Positions 16,326-25,879 are shown, counted from the first letter of the stretch. The stretch: DNA of 64,000 nucleotides from Actinomyces sp. oral taxon 170 str. F0386 (GCF_000195595.1 NZ_GL882538.1:79267-143266); one strand, 5' to 3'. Notes: generated by a model not told the origin, from the letters alone. Numbers and translations are program-made.

Positions 16326-17552
16326 TCACAGGCTCCCGAGCTCGGGCAGGTCCGTGACGTCGACGGCGGTGCCCCCGGCCGCGGCTGAGCGGGCCACGGC
16401 GTCGGCCAGGAGCATCTCGCGGTAGCCGTCGGCGAAGCTGGCACAGGGTGGCAGGGCGCCCTGCTCGGGCGTCACGCCCGCGACCTGCTGGAGGAAGGCG
16501 TGGGCCTGGTAGGTGAACTGCTCGATCTGGGTCAGTCCGACCCCGCCGAAGGCCATGGAGGAGCCGCGGGCGAAGTAGGGGAAGTCGGGGTTCACCAGGA
16601 CACGGCGGGCCCCGCCCAGGCCGGCCGGCGAGTTGACGTCGTCGATCTTGATCTCACCGCAGCGGGCCAGGTCCCAGGAGGCACGGCCCTTGGTGCCCAG
16701 CACGTCGACCATGAGGGAATTGGGCAGTCCCCAGGCCACGCGCGAGCAGGAGAAGGTGCCCACGGCGCCGCTGGCGAAGTGCGCGGTGAAGGTGGCGACG
16801 TCGTCGTTCTCCACCGGCTCGTAGGTGACGTTGTCGGAGTCGCCGGTGTCGAGGGCGGTGCCGCGGGTGATGTGGCCGGTGGCCACGGGGCGCTCCTTGA
16901 TGGAGGTCATCATGGCAGCGCCCGAGACCGAGACGATGGGGCCGCAGATGACTTCGGCGGTGTCGATGAGGTGGCTGCCGACGTCGCCCAGAGCCCCCGA
17001 GCCCATGGGGCCCTGGTAGCGCCAGGCCATGGGCGTGGCCGGGTCGACCCCGTAGTCGCACCAGTAGCGGCCGTCGAAGTGGTTGACCTCGCCCAGGTGT
17101 CCCTCGGCGACGAGCTTGGCGAGCTCGGCCACGGCGGCGTTGCGGCGGTAGGTGAAGCCCACGCCGGTGACGACGCCGGCCTCCTTCTCCGCCTGGGCCA
17201 TGGCGCGGGCGCTGGCAAGGGTGTCCGCCAGGGGCTTCTCGCACAGGACGTGCTTGCCGGCTCTGATGAGGGCCTCGGCGATCTCGCGGTGCAGGGCGTT
17301 GCCCACCACGATGGAGACGATGTCGATGTCCGGGTCCTCGGCCACGACGCGCCAGTCGTCCACGGCTCGCTCGTAGCCGTAGCGCTGGGCGGCGTCCTCG
17401 GCGAAGGGGAGGTAGGCGTCGGCGATGGTGTGCAGACGGACCTGCGGCAGGCCCAGGTCGAAGACGGTGCCGACCTGACGCCAGGCGTTGGCGTGGGTGG
17501 TGCCGGCCATTCCGGCGCCGATGACGGCGACTGACAGGGGAGTGATGCTCAT
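16326..17552 (-). CDS. Gfo/Idh/MocA-family oxidoreductase
   Basis: 408-residue NAD(P)-dependent sugar dehydrogenase. The N-terminal Rossmann motif is VAVIGAGMAGTTHANAW (residues 8-24); HVLCEKPLADT near 103 supplies the catalytic lysine of the EKP motif; ALGDVGSHLIDTAEVI near 195 supplies the Asp and His of the active site. Slightly longer than simple inositol dehydrogenases. First gene of the operon with the 15255-16253 isomerase. Its promoter carries a 26-bp palindrome just upstream (LacI-type operator) and an IolR-type site further up. Substrate unknown, probably a cyclic polyol or aldose. Confidence 0.88.
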   Translation of the reverse strand: MSITPLSVAVIGAGMAGTTHANAWRQVGTVFDLGLPQVRLHTIADAYLPFAEDAAQRYGYERAVDDWRVVAEDPDIDIVSIVVGNALHREIAEALIRAGKHVLCEKPLADTLASARAMAQAEKEAGVVTGVGFTYRRNAAVAELAKLVAEGHLGEVNHFDGRYWCDYGVDPATPMAWRYQGPMGSGALGDVGSHLIDTAEVICGPIVSVSGAAMMTSIKERPVATGHITRGTALDTGDSDNVTYEPVENDDVATFTAHFASGAVGTFSCSRVAWGLPNSLMVDVLGTKGRASWDLARCGEIKIDDVNSPAGLGGARRVLVNPDFPYFARGSSMAFGGVGLTQIEQFTYQAHAFLQQVAGVTPEQGALPPCASFADGYREMLLADAVARSAAAGGTAVDVTDLPELGSL

Positions 17553-17607
17553 GGTTTGCCTCGGGTGTCCTCATTGACGGGTGGGTGACTCACGGAGCCT
17601 GCGCTGA

Positions 17608-17633
17608 CATGAGTTCACGCGCGTGAACTCATG
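17608..17633. promoter_or_regulatory. Perfect 26-bp palindrome: LacI-type operator
   Basis: The half-site CATGAGTTCACGC is followed directly by its exact reverse complement, with the central CG step typical of LacI-family operators. On the minus strand it sits immediately after a -35/-10 pair (TTGACA 17667-17662, CAGACT 17644-17639), so it would cover the transcription start of the oxidoreductase. The LacI gene ending at 17882 is the likely binder. Confidence 0.75.
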
Positions 17634-17638
17634 GCTTC

Positions 17639-17667
17639 AGTCTGCGTTCCGGTGGTGGTGATGTCAA
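17639..17667 (-). promoter_or_regulatory. Predicted promoter of the oxidoreductase-isomerase operon
   Basis: Minus-strand TTGACA (17667-17662), 17-base spacer, CAGACT (17644-17639). The -35 is perfect and the -10 weak. An AACCGGTT palindrome overlaps the -35 (17666-17673). Confidence 0.5.
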
Positions 17668-17681
17668 CCGGTTCTGAATGA

Positions 17682-17695
17682 TTCGTCAGGACAAA
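17682..17695. promoter_or_regulatory. IolR-type operator (TTCGTCAGGACAAA)
   Basis: One mismatch to TTTGTCNNGACAAA; 130 bp upstream of the 17552 start, just above the -35 of the oxidoreductase promoter. Confidence 0.6.
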
Positions 17696-17881
17696 GATGT
17701 TCAGTCTATGGGGCGGGTGCAGAGGCTGGGACCGTGGTCCCCGGTCGGGGAGACGGCTCATGGTGCCCTCGCTGTCCGACGTCGTGTGGCGCGGGAGCCG
17801 GTTCCGCGCTGGGTGGGGTGGTCGTCACCGATGAAACGTGCGGTGCCAGGCTCGCCGTCGGTTCCGCGCTGGGGGCGGTCG

Positions 17882-18901
17882 TCAGCGTCCCAAGGAGGAG
17901 GCTCGGGTGACCAGCTCGGGCTCCAGGACCACACTGCGGGCCTCGGTTCCGGTGTCCGGTCCGTCGTCGGGCGCGAGCCCGGCGCGGCGGCACACCAGGT
18001 CCACCGCACGCTCGCCCAGGAGGACCTCGGGCTGGTCGACGCTGGTCAGGGAGAACTCCTCGCGCAGGGACAGGTAGGTGTTGTCGTAGGAGACCAGGGC
18101 GGCGTCGGTCCCCACGGCGCGCCGGCTCTCGCGCAGGACGGGGACGGCGTCGATGGCCAGGACATCGTTATGAATGACCAGGCCGAGCGGTTCGGGGTGG
18201 TCCTGCAGCGCCGCCCGGGCGGCGGGGCCGGCGTCCTCGCCGCAGCTGCGCACCTCGAAAGCCATCCCGGCCGCCTCAGCGGCCCGGGCCAGCGAGAGCT
18301 CCCGGTCGTGACGGGAGGCCGCGTCGGTCAGGCGCGGGCCGATGTAGCAGATGGTGCGCATCTTCAAGGTCGCCAGGTGGTCGACGACGAGGTGCGCCGC
18401 GGCCTCCTCATCGACCCGCACAGAATCGACCCTTCCGCCGGGGCTGCGTCGCCCGACGACGCACACGGGTACCTCCTCGCCGATGGCCACCAGGTCCTCG
18501 CCGGGCAGCCAGGGCGAGACGAGGATGATGCCCGCGACCCGCACCCCCAGCAGGCTCTCGACGGCCTGGTGCAGGATCTCCGGCTGGTCGGAGCCGACCG
18601 TGACGAACAGGGTGAGGCCGCGCCGTGCGGCCGCCCGTCCCAGGCAGGCCGCGACCTGCTCGAAGAAGGCGTTACGCAGGTTGGGCAGGACCAGGCCGAT
18701 GATGCTCGAGCGCTTCCGGGCCAGTGAGGACGCTGAGACGTTGACCCGGTAGCCGAGAGACGCGGCCACCTCCTCGATGCGCTCGCGGGTGTCGGCGGCG
18801 ACCTTGGGGGAACCGCTCAGGGCCAGTGAGACCAGGCTGCGCGAGACCCCGGCGGCGCGGGCGACGTCGCTCTGGGTGGCGGCGCGGCCGTTGGTGCTCA
18901 C
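17882..18901 (-). CDS. LacI-family transcriptional regulator
   Basis: 339-residue repressor. N-terminal helix-turn-helix (residues about 7-55) reads TQSDVARAAGVSRSLVSLALSG and the hinge LGYRVNVSASSLARKRS; the C-terminal periplasmic-binding-protein-like domain (about 60-335) binds the inducer. GTG 18901 is chosen because AGGAG lies 4 bases before it; GTG 18913 would add four residues. It lies upstream of the oxidoreductase-isomerase operon, in the same direction, and the 26-bp palindrome in that promoter is its probable target. Confidence 0.9.
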   Translation of the reverse strand: MSTNGRAATQSDVARAAGVSRSLVSLALSGSPKVAADTRERIEEVAASLGYRVNVSASSLARKRSSIIGLVLPNLRNAFFEQVAACLGRAAARRGLTLFVTVGSDQPEILHQAVESLLGVRVAGIILVSPWLPGEDLVAIGEEVPVCVVGRRSPGGRVDSVRVDEEAAAHLVVDHLATLKMRTICYIGPRLTDAASRHDRELSLARAAEAAGMAFEVRSCGEDAGPAARAALQDHPEPLGLVIHNDVLAIDAVPVLRESRRAVGTDAALVSYDNTYLSLREEFSLTSVDQPEVLLGERAVDLVCRRAGLAPDDGPDTGTEARSVVLEPELVTRASSLGR

Positions 18902-19191
18902 CGATCTCCTCACCTCGTGTCTCCTGCCCGCGCGGGCACCTACGAGACCTCAGGTTACCTGTGGGAGGCGACTCCACGGGGTTCGGATGGTACTGGCCTG
19001 GGGACGTCCGTACTGCACGAGACCCCGGATTCCGTGGAGTGCATCCCCAGACCCGGCCAGTTGCTCCTTCTGACGCAGCCTCTCAGTGCGACGACGCCCC
19101 CGATCTGCGGCGGTCGGGGGCGTCGTCGTGAGGTACCTACTGACGGGGCGGAGCGGGAAGGAGCGGGGTCCCGGTCCGCTGTCGAAGCGTC

Positions 19192-20118
19192 TCAGGCCTT
19201 GAAGAGCGTGTCCTCAAGGTAGGCGCGCGCCTTGCGGGCGTACTCCAGGGGGTTGGCGATGGCCGGGTCCTGCTCGGCCTCCACCAGGATCCAGTCGCGG
19301 TAGCCGTGGTCCACCAGGAACTTGTAGGGCGCGATGAAGTCGATCGTGCCGTCACCGGGAACAGTGAACATACCGGCCAGGAAGGAGTCGAGGAAGGAGC
19401 GCTCGGCAGCCTTGGACTCCGCCATCTTCTCGGGGCGCACGTCCTTGAAGTGGACGTGCTTGACGCGGTCGATGGTGGCCTCCAGCAGGCCCATGACGTC
19501 GCCGTCGCCCACGTAGGCGTGACCGGTGTCGAACAGGAGCGAGACCTTGGTCGGGTCGGTCAGCTCCATGAGACGGATGGTCTCCTCCTTGGTCTGGATG
19601 ACCGTGCCCAGGTGGTGGTGGTAGACGAGCTCGAGGCCGTGGGCGTGGGCGACGTCGCCCAGGCGGTTCAGGCCCTCGGCCAGAAGCGGCCACTGCTCCT
19701 CGGTGAGCACCGGCTTGTTGGTGAAGATGCAGACGTCGCGGATGCCCTGGACCGAGCCGGTCTGCTCGGAGACGACGACGCGGGTGGCGCCCAGGTACTC
19801 CAGGTAGGCGCAGGTGGCCTCGAAGTCGGGGATAACGGCCTCGACGCCGTCGCGCAGGATGAAGGAGGAGAACCACTGGGCGACGATCTTGATGCCGCGG
19901 GCCTCGGCAGCGGCCTTGACCTCCTCCTTGGGAGGGAAGAAACCGGCGCACTCGGTGCCCGCGTAGCCGGTGTCGGCCAGGTCGAGGAGCATGTCCTCCA
20001 ATGTGTTGAAGGCGCCGACCTCGGGGATGTCGTCATTGCGCCAGGTGATCGGGTGCATGCCCCAGGAGATGCCGTGGGGGTCGGAGATGGCGGTTGCAGG
20101 GTCGAGGGTGAAGGACAT
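19192..20118 (-). CDS. iolE: Inosose dehydratase (2-keto-myo-inositol dehydratase)
   Basis: 308-residue TIM-barrel enzyme. IolE removes water from scyllo-inosose to give the diketone cleaved by IolD. The family N-terminus is clear: GISWGMHPITWRNDDIPEVG at residues 16-35, then GTECAGFFPPKEEV, with metal ligands in YHHHLGTVIQT, LLFDTGHAYVG, HVHFKDV and the final LVEAEQDP. ATG 20118 is preceded by GGAG at 6 bases; the frame is open further upstream without homology. It is separated from the iolT-like transporter by 230 bp that holds an IolR-type operator, so it has its own promoter. Best iolE candidate of the four isomerase-like genes here. Confidence 0.88.
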   Translation of the reverse strand: MSFTLDPATAISDPHGISWGMHPITWRNDDIPEVGAFNTLEDMLLDLADTGYAGTECAGFFPPKEEVKAAAEARGIKIVAQWFSSFILRDGVEAVIPDFEATCAYLEYLGATRVVVSEQTGSVQGIRDVCIFTNKPVLTEEQWPLLAEGLNRLGDVAHAHGLELVYHHHLGTVIQTKEETIRLMELTDPTKVSLLFDTGHAYVGDGDVMGLLEATIDRVKHVHFKDVRPEKMAESKAAERSFLDSFLAGMFTVPGDGTIDFIAPYKFLVDHGYRDWILVEAEQDPAIANPLEYARKARAYLEDTLFKA

Positions 20119-20293
20119 CGTTGCTCCGTGTTCTCGCTCGTGTGATGGTGGGCGGTGGTGAATGGATGGGTGGCGGTGATGCTCGGGTGACTGGTGCGCC
20201 ATCGGCTCGCGTCCGCCAATGGTGCGCTCCCGGGAGGAGGGGCCGGCGTCGGTGCCGGGCGGTGGGCCCGTGCAACGAACCTAGCAACAGGAC

Positions 20294-20307
20294 TTTGTCC
20301 TGACAAG
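20294..20307. promoter_or_regulatory. IolR-type operator (TTTGTCCTGACAAG)
   Basis: One mismatch to the palindrome; 176 bp upstream of iolE and downstream of the iolT-like gene. Confidence 0.65.
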
Positions 20308-20348
20308 CCCTTTTCGGGTCCTCCCGGGAGCGCGTGTGCTGGGGTGGG

Positions 20349-22004
20349 TCAGGAGTAGAGCTTCTCCATCTCGACCTCGATCTCCTCCAGGGACTTGTCC
20401 TTGGTCTCCGGCATGATCTTGAACAGGATGACGGCCACGACCAGGTTGAGCACACCGTAGATGGTGTAGGTGACGCCGCCGCCCAGGGTCTCCATCATGG
20501 GCGGGAAGGTCCAGGTGATGATGGCGTTGGCGGTCCACATGCAGAAGATCGCCGTGCCGTTCATGATGCCGCGGACGTTGGCCGGGAAGATCTCACCCAT
20601 CATCGTCCACACGATGGTGCCGTTGGAGGACTGCACGATGAGCATGAAGACGGACATGAGTCCCAGGATGAGGTAGGCGGCCCAGGCGGGCGGGGTGGTG
20701 TGGTTCGCCATGTGCGGGGCGATGAAGAACTGGAAGGTCGCGGCGATGCCCAGCAGGGTGACGCCCACGCCGATGACGTCGCCAATGAGCACCTGGCGAC
20801 GACGGAACTTCAGGATGAGCCAGATGCCGATGGCCGAGCCGACGACCGACATGACGCCGTTGGCCACCTGGGCGGTGATGGAGGCGGAGGTGGACATGCC
20901 GGCGTACTCCAGCACCTTGGGGGCGTAGTACATGACGGTGTTGACGCCGGTGGTCTGGTTGACCACGGCCAGGAAGATGCCGACCAGGAGCAGCTTGCGC
21001 AGCCAGGGTGTGGCCATGACGTGGCTGAAGCCCCTGCGCTGGGACTCCTCCTCCTTCTCGTGCTGACGAGCCTCGACCATCTCCATGATCTCGTCCTCGA
21101 TGGAGCCGTCCTTCTCCGGGACGCGCACGCGCTTGAGGGAGCCGATGGCGTCGTAGAGGCGCTCCTTAGCCAGGTACCAGCGCGAGGACTCGGGCATGAG
21201 GCGGATCCCGATCCACAGGGCCACGGCCGGGATGGAGCACAGGACGAGCATGTAGCGCCAGGCCTCGCCGTTACCGGCGCTGATGCTGAGTTGGTCGAGG
21301 AAGGCGTGGTACTCGGCTCCGCTCATCGAGCCGCCCTTGGAGGCCTGGAGCTTGGTGATCTCGTCGAAGACGTAGGTGCCCGGGGAGAAGTGCCCGCTGG
21401 GGTCGTTGGCGATGGTGATCTTCGGACCACCCTGGAGGGAGTTGATGATGGCGTTCATCGAGAAGGCGAGCAGCTGACCGGTGACGATCATGAGCTGGTC
21501 GATGGCCACGATGGAACCGCGGATGCGTTTGGGCGCCGTCTCCGCCAGGTAGACGGGGACGGTTGCGGAGGCGGCTCCGACGGCGAAGCCCAGGACGACG
21601 CGGAAGGGGTACATGACCCACACGTTGGGGGCGATGGTGGTTCCGATCGCGCCGACGAAGAACAGGACGGCCAGCACGGTGATGTTGTGTCGCCGGCCCC
21701 AGCGGTCCGACATGAGCCCGCCCAGCAGGGCGCCCAGTGCGGCGCCGACCAGCAGGGTGCCGCCGATGGCACCTTCCTCGAAGGAGGTCAACTGAAGGCC
21801 CCTGGCGTCAAAGGGCATGTACATGTACGGCAGGGCGCCGGAGATGACGCCGGTGTCGTAGCCGAAGAGCAGTGAGCCGAGCGTGGCAACGGCGGCGATG
21901 GCGACGACGCCGCGGTGCTTGCCCGAGGCCGGGGTCTTGGCGACTGCCTCATTGAGCTCTTCCCTGGTGAGTCCGCGCAGGGACGTCGTGACTCCCTGTG
22001 ACAT
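20349..22004 (-). CDS. MFS sugar-porter family transporter, IolT-like
   Basis: 551-residue 12-helix transporter of the major facilitator sugar-porter family. Hallmarks: GSLLFGYDTGVISGALPYM in helix 1, DRWGRRHN in the first loop, ETAPKRIRGS after helix 4, PESSRWYLAK before the central loop, QQ-like VNQTTGVNTVMYYAP in helix 7, and a PETKDKSLEEIE C-terminus. Helix 1 matches inositol permeases (IolT). A long extracellular insert (about 200-250) is unusual. It lies 108 bp after the 22113-23309 oxidoreductase and may be co-transcribed. Paralogous to the 39892-41508 transporter. myo-Inositol or a related polyol with protons is the probable substrate. Confidence 0.88.
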   Translation of the reverse strand: MSQGVTTSLRGLTREELNEAVAKTPASGKHRGVVAIAAVATLGSLLFGYDTGVISGALPYMYMPFDARGLQLTSFEEGAIGGTLLVGAALGALLGGLMSDRWGRRHNITVLAVLFFVGAIGTTIAPNVWVMYPFRVVLGFAVGAASATVPVYLAETAPKRIRGSIVAIDQLMIVTGQLLAFSMNAIINSLQGGPKITIANDPSGHFSPGTYVFDEITKLQASKGGSMSGAEYHAFLDQLSISAGNGEAWRYMLVLCSIPAVALWIGIRLMPESSRWYLAKERLYDAIGSLKRVRVPEKDGSIEDEIMEMVEARQHEKEEESQRRGFSHVMATPWLRKLLLVGIFLAVVNQTTGVNTVMYYAPKVLEYAGMSTSASITAQVANGVMSVVGSAIGIWLILKFRRRQVLIGDVIGVGVTLLGIAATFQFFIAPHMANHTTPPAWAAYLILGLMSVFMLIVQSSNGTIVWTMMGEIFPANVRGIMNGTAIFCMWTANAIITWTFPPMMETLGGGVTYTIYGVLNLVVAVILFKIMPETKDKSLEEIEVEMEKLYS

Positions 22005-22112
22005 AGGGGGTCTCCTCTCAGCCCTGCGGCGACAGTGCCGCAGGATTGTTGTGATGGTTGGTGATATGTGTACTGATATTGAGGGTGATGGTGGCGTGGA
22101 GGAATCGCGGCC

Positions 22113-23309
22113 TCAGACGTCGAAGGTGGTCCGGCCCTCGACGCGGGGGACCTCATGCCACTGACCGTCGGCGGCCGAGGCGACGACGGCCTCATCGACC
22201 TCAGCAGCGCACCAGGCGTCGGCAGCCGAGGGGGCGATCTGCTCGCCGGTGATGATCGACTCGATGAACTGCGCGGCCTCGATGGCCTTCATATCGTCGA
22301 AGCCCATGGAGGTGCCGATGGCCGGTTGGAAGCGCTGCCACTGGCCCCACTGGGGGCCGGCCATGGCGCGGGTGTAGCCGTGGGAGGCGCCGCCGTCGAG
22401 CACGGGGCAGATCTCCAGCTCGTTGAGACGCTCGAAGTTCCACCGGGCCGAGCCCTTCGTGCCGTAGACCTCGACGACGTACTCGGCGCGCGGGCCCACG
22501 CTGACGCGCGAGGACTCCATGGTGCCCACGGTGCCGTCCTCGAAGCGCACCAGCATGGAGACGTAGTCCTCGTTCTCCACCGGGCCAACCTCGTCGCCGA
22601 TCTCGAAGCCGGAGTGGCCGATGCCCATCTTGGTGGGAATGGGGCGCTCGGTGATGAAGGTGTCGGTGACTGCGGTGACCGAGGCGATGCGTCCCACGAT
22701 GTACTGGGCCAGGTCCGCGCCGTGGCTCATGAGATCGGGCACGACTCCGGCCCCGGCCTTCTCCTTCGACGCCCGCCAGGTCAGGGGGCCCAGAGGGGAG
22801 GAGTTGTAGTCGGCGATGAACCACACGCGCACGTTCGTGATGCGGCCGAGATCGCCACCGCGCACCAGGGAGCGCAGGTACTCAATCGCCGGGGTATGGC
22901 GGTAGTTGAAGCCGACGGCGGTGACGAGGTCCGCCTTCTCGGCGGCCTGGGCGATCTCGCGGGACTGTGCAGCACTGACCCCCATGGGCTTCTCGATCCA
23001 GAAGGGCTTGCCGGCCTCGACGGCCGCGAGGGCCATCTCATGGTGAAGGAAGTTGGGGGCGCAGATGGAGACGGCCTCCACCTCGGGGTCGGCCAGCAGA
23101 TCGTGGTAATCGGCGTAGGCGCGCTCGAAGCCCAGGTTGTCCACCGCATCCTGACGCACTTGGTCCACCGGGTCGGCGGCCGCAACTAGACGCGGGACCA
23201 CGCCCAGCTCGGGGAAGCGCTCGGCGATGGCGCGGTAGCTGCGGGCATGAAGCCGTCCCATCCATCCCAGGGAGATGACTCCGATGCCCAGTATTCTCTT
23301 GTCGGTCAT
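22113..23309 (-). CDS. Gfo/Idh/MocA-family oxidoreductase (inositol dehydrogenase-like)
   Basis: 398-residue Rossmann dehydrogenase. The cofactor motif is GVISLGWMGRLHARSYR near residue 10, a WIEKPMGV segment near 100 supplies the catalytic lysine, and VVPDLMSHGADLAQYI near 195 supplies the Asp/His pair. The NAD motif is altered (GWMG). ATG 23309 has AAGGA 6 bases upstream. The frame is open to 23663 without homology. Divergent from a LacI gene at 23711. An IolR-type operator lies 109 bp upstream. Probably oxidises an inositol isomer or derivative, paired with the downstream transporter. Confidence 0.86.
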   Translation of the reverse strand: MTDKRILGIGVISLGWMGRLHARSYRAIAERFPELGVVPRLVAAADPVDQVRQDAVDNLGFERAYADYHDLLADPEVEAVSICAPNFLHHEMALAAVEAGKPFWIEKPMGVSAAQSREIAQAAEKADLVTAVGFNYRHTPAIEYLRSLVRGGDLGRITNVRVWFIADYNSSPLGPLTWRASKEKAGAGVVPDLMSHGADLAQYIVGRIASVTAVTDTFITERPIPTKMGIGHSGFEIGDEVGPVENEDYVSMLVRFEDGTVGTMESSRVSVGPRAEYVVEVYGTKGSARWNFERLNELEICPVLDGGASHGYTRAMAGPQWGQWQRFQPAIGTSMGFDDMKAIEAAQFIESIITGEQIAPSAADAWCAAEVDEAVVASAADGQWHEVPRVEGRTTFDV

Positions 23310-23710
23310 AACGTTCCTTTCCGACAACACTGTCGGCTGCTGTGTGTGAGGAAGTACGTCCGGAAGCCCCGGGAAGCACCCGTCGTTAATGACGTCACAG
23401 GAACATATCAGAGTGACTTTGTCCTGACAAGATGAAAGTTGGATGAGAATTACACCAATGTGGCCCGGAATGTGGGTCGGACCTGCCCGAGCGACCTTCG
23501 TCGGCCTGCAGGTGCAGGGGGGCGTGCTGCTCGATCGGGTCGTAAGTGCGGTCGATGGGCGGACTGATTGTGAACCTATGAGTGGCCATCTACCTGCTGA
23601 AACGGCGTCGTCGGATAGGATGGGGCGAACGGTGTCCGAGGTCGGGTGCCGGGTCTCGCGCAACGCGCGGGATCGGTAGGCACAACGGTGTGAGAAGGGA
23701 GGCGTCTGCG
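23310..23710. other. 400-bp divergent intergenic region
   Basis: Lies between the oxidoreductase (-) and the LacI gene (+). It holds an IolR-type operator at 23418-23431 and, for the LacI gene, a TAGGAT -10-like element near 23614-23619 plus an AAGGGAGG ribosome site. I see no further gene. Confidence 0.5.
23418..23431. promoter_or_regulatory. IolR-type operator (TTTGTCCTGACAAG)
   Basis: Same sequence as the iolE site; 109 bp upstream of the oxidoreductase start at 23309. Confidence 0.68.
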
Positions 23711-24766
23711 GTGAAGGAACTTCGAGGACGCGGTGGCCGGGTCACGATCAGGACCGTGGCCGAGCACGCCGGCCGCTCCATCTCCACCGTCTCGGCGGCA
23801 CTCAACGGCTCCGACGGCGTCGCTGAGAAGACCCGTGGTGAGATCCTGCGCATCGCCGCCGAGCTCGGCTACCAGGCGGATCCGCGCGCCCAGTTCCTGC
23901 GCCGCAGCCACACCGGGCTCATCGGCGCCAGCTTCGCCATCGGGCAGGCCTACCAGGGACTCATCGTGGACGGGCTCTACCAGGCGGCGTCCCGGCTCGG
24001 TCACGGTCTGGTCCTGGCCACCTCCACCCCGCACCGCGACGTGGCCGACGGGCTGCGTTCCCTGCTGCTCGAGCGCTGCGAGGGCATCATCCTCATCAAC
24101 CCCGACATCCCCGTGGACGCCCTGGCCCGCATCGTGGACCGTACCCCGGCAGTGCTCATCGGCAGCAGCACCGAGCTGAACGATGTCGACGAGATCCACT
24201 CCCGCGACGATGTCGGCATCCAGCTGCTCGTCGACCACCTCGTAGACACGGGGCGTCGTCGAATCACCCATATCGACGGTGGGCGGGAGACCGCGGCGAA
24301 ACGGCGCACGACCCGGTTCGCTGAGGCCATGGATCTGAGAGGTCTGGGGCGGGATACGCGGGTGGTGCCCGGGGGAGGTGACGAGGACAGTGGTGCCAGG
24401 GCGGTCCGTCACCTCATCGAGTCCGGAGAGCTGCCCGAGGCGCTGCTGTGCTTCAACGACCACTGCGCTGTCGGGGCCCTCATGGAGCTGCGCCGACAGG
24501 GCGTGCGGGTCCCGCAGGACATGGCCGTCACCGGCTACGACGGCATCCCGGTGACGGCGGCCTCGGCCTTCTCTCTGACCACGGTTCGCCAGAACGCCGG
24601 CCTCATCGCCGAGGTGGCGGTGCGAGCACTGCTGGCCCGTATGCACCCGGACCAGGACGGTCGGATCCCGGCCGAGGTGGTCGGTGAGGACCGGCGTCTG
24701 GTAGGGCGCCTCTACCGGGTGGTGCCCGATCTGGTCATCCGAGAGACGACGGCCCGCGGTGCATGA
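23711..24766 (+). CDS. LacI-family transcriptional regulator
   Basis: 351-residue repressor. The helix-turn-helix (about residues 12-35) reads IRTVAEHAGRSISTVSAALNG, followed by an LGYQADPRAQFLRR hinge and a sugar-binding-type effector domain with LLCFNDHCAVGALMELRRQGV and MAVTGYDGIPV. GTG 23711 is chosen because AAGGGAGG lies about 8 bases upstream. Divergent from the 22113 oxidoreductase and followed 150 bp later by an aldose epimerase. No convincing operator palindrome was seen in its own promoter, so its target is uncertain. Confidence 0.9.
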   Translation: MKELRGRGGRVTIRTVAEHAGRSISTVSAALNGSDGVAEKTRGEILRIAAELGYQADPRAQFLRRSHTGLIGASFAIGQAYQGLIVDGLYQAASRLGHGLVLATSTPHRDVADGLRSLLLERCEGIILINPDIPVDALARIVDRTPAVLIGSSTELNDVDEIHSRDDVGIQLLVDHLVDTGRRRITHIDGGRETAAKRRTTRFAEAMDLRGLGRDTRVVPGGGDEDSGARAVRHLIESGELPEALLCFNDHCAVGALMELRRQGVRVPQDMAVTGYDGIPVTAASAFSLTTVRQNAGLIAEVAVRALLARMHPDQDGRIPAEVVGEDRRLVGRLYRVVPDLVIRETTARGA

Positions 24767-24916
24767 CCATCAGGAAGACCTGGGTGAGGCCCATGTTGCC
24801 AGTCGCACATGAGACCTTCTGCCGGGCCGGACGTGGCGTACGGTGACGCCGACTGTGATACCAACTGTGATGCCAACACCGTGGGGCGCAGGCCCCTGCA
24901 CACTGGGACAGGAACC

Positions 24917-25879
24917 ATGATCAACGGAGAACTCATCGACCTGGTTGCCGGCGACTACGAGGCGCGCATCGCCTCGTCGGGCGCCATGCTCGTCCACCTG
25001 CGCCGCCAGGGGCGCGACCTCATCATGCCCTTCGACGCCGAGGCCGAGCTGCCCGCCGGCTGGCAGGGCAAGACCCTGCTGCCGTGGGCCAACCGCATCG
25101 CCGGCGCCCGCTACGACTACTTCGGGACCGAGCTCCTCGTGGCCTGCAACGAGCCGGCCACCGGCTCGGCCCTTCACGGCCTGGCCGGCTGGATGGACTG
25201 GCAGGTCGCCGACGACGACCCCTCCGGCCCCGACGACGGCGCACCCCGTAGCCAGGTGGTCCTCGAGCTGAGCCTGCTCGCCTCCTACGGCTACCCGTGG
25301 AGTCTGGAGGCCAGCACCCGCTTCCGGCTCGACGCGGAGCAGGGCCTGAGTGTCACTGTGACGGCCACCAATGCCGGTGCGGCCCGCCCCGCCCCGCCGG
25401 TTCCCGGCGCCCCCCAGGCCGACGACGAGCTCGTCCCCGCCCCCTACGGTGTCTCCTGCCACCCCTACCTGACCCGCTCGGTTCCCCTGGACGACTGCGT
25501 CCTGACCATCCCGGCGGCCGAGGTCCTCGATGTCGACGAGCACATGGTGCCCACGTGCCGGCGCAGCGTGGAGGGCACCGACTGGGACTGGCGGGGCGGC
25601 CGGCTCGTCGGTGCCACTCGGACCGACAACGCCTACACCTCCCTTCCCGAGGGGGCCTGGCAGGTGAGCCTGCGCGGAGGGCAGGGGAACCGCGCCGTCG
25701 TCATGAGCTCGGATACCCCCTGGGTGCAGGCCTACACCGCCGATGAGCTCGGCCGCCCCGGCGTGGCCGTTGAACCCATGACCTGCCCGCCCAACGCCTT
25801 CAACAGCGGCGAGGACCTCATCGCCCTGGAGGTGGGGCAGTCACACTCCTTCACCTACCGCCTGCGCGAGGAGGACTGA
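24917..25879 (+). CDS. Aldose 1-epimerase family protein
   Basis: 320-residue galactose mutarotase-like beta-sandwich protein. The active-site histidines appear in GSALHGLAGWMDW (about 88) and PYGVSCHPYLT (about 184), with the catalytic-base region in VAVEPMTCPPNAFN near 290. The KTLLPWANRIAGARYDY segment at about 54-70 is a family hallmark (N and R contacting the sugar). ATG 24917 has AGGA 4 bases before it. It equilibrates alpha and beta anomers of a hexose. Its place behind a LacI regulator in the catabolic island suggests it prepares the sugar for one of the local dehydrogenases. Confidence 0.9.
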   Translation: MINGELIDLVAGDYEARIASSGAMLVHLRRQGRDLIMPFDAEAELPAGWQGKTLLPWANRIAGARYDYFGTELLVACNEPATGSALHGLAGWMDWQVADDDPSGPDDGAPRSQVVLELSLLASYGYPWSLEASTRFRLDAEQGLSVTVTATNAGAARPAPPVPGAPQADDELVPAPYGVSCHPYLTRSVPLDDCVLTIPAAEVLDVDEHMVPTCRRSVEGTDWDWRGGRLVGATRTDNAYTSLPEGAWQVSLRGGQGNRAVVMSSDTPWVQAYTADELGRPGVAVEPMTCPPNAFNSGEDLIALEVGQSHSFTYRLREED

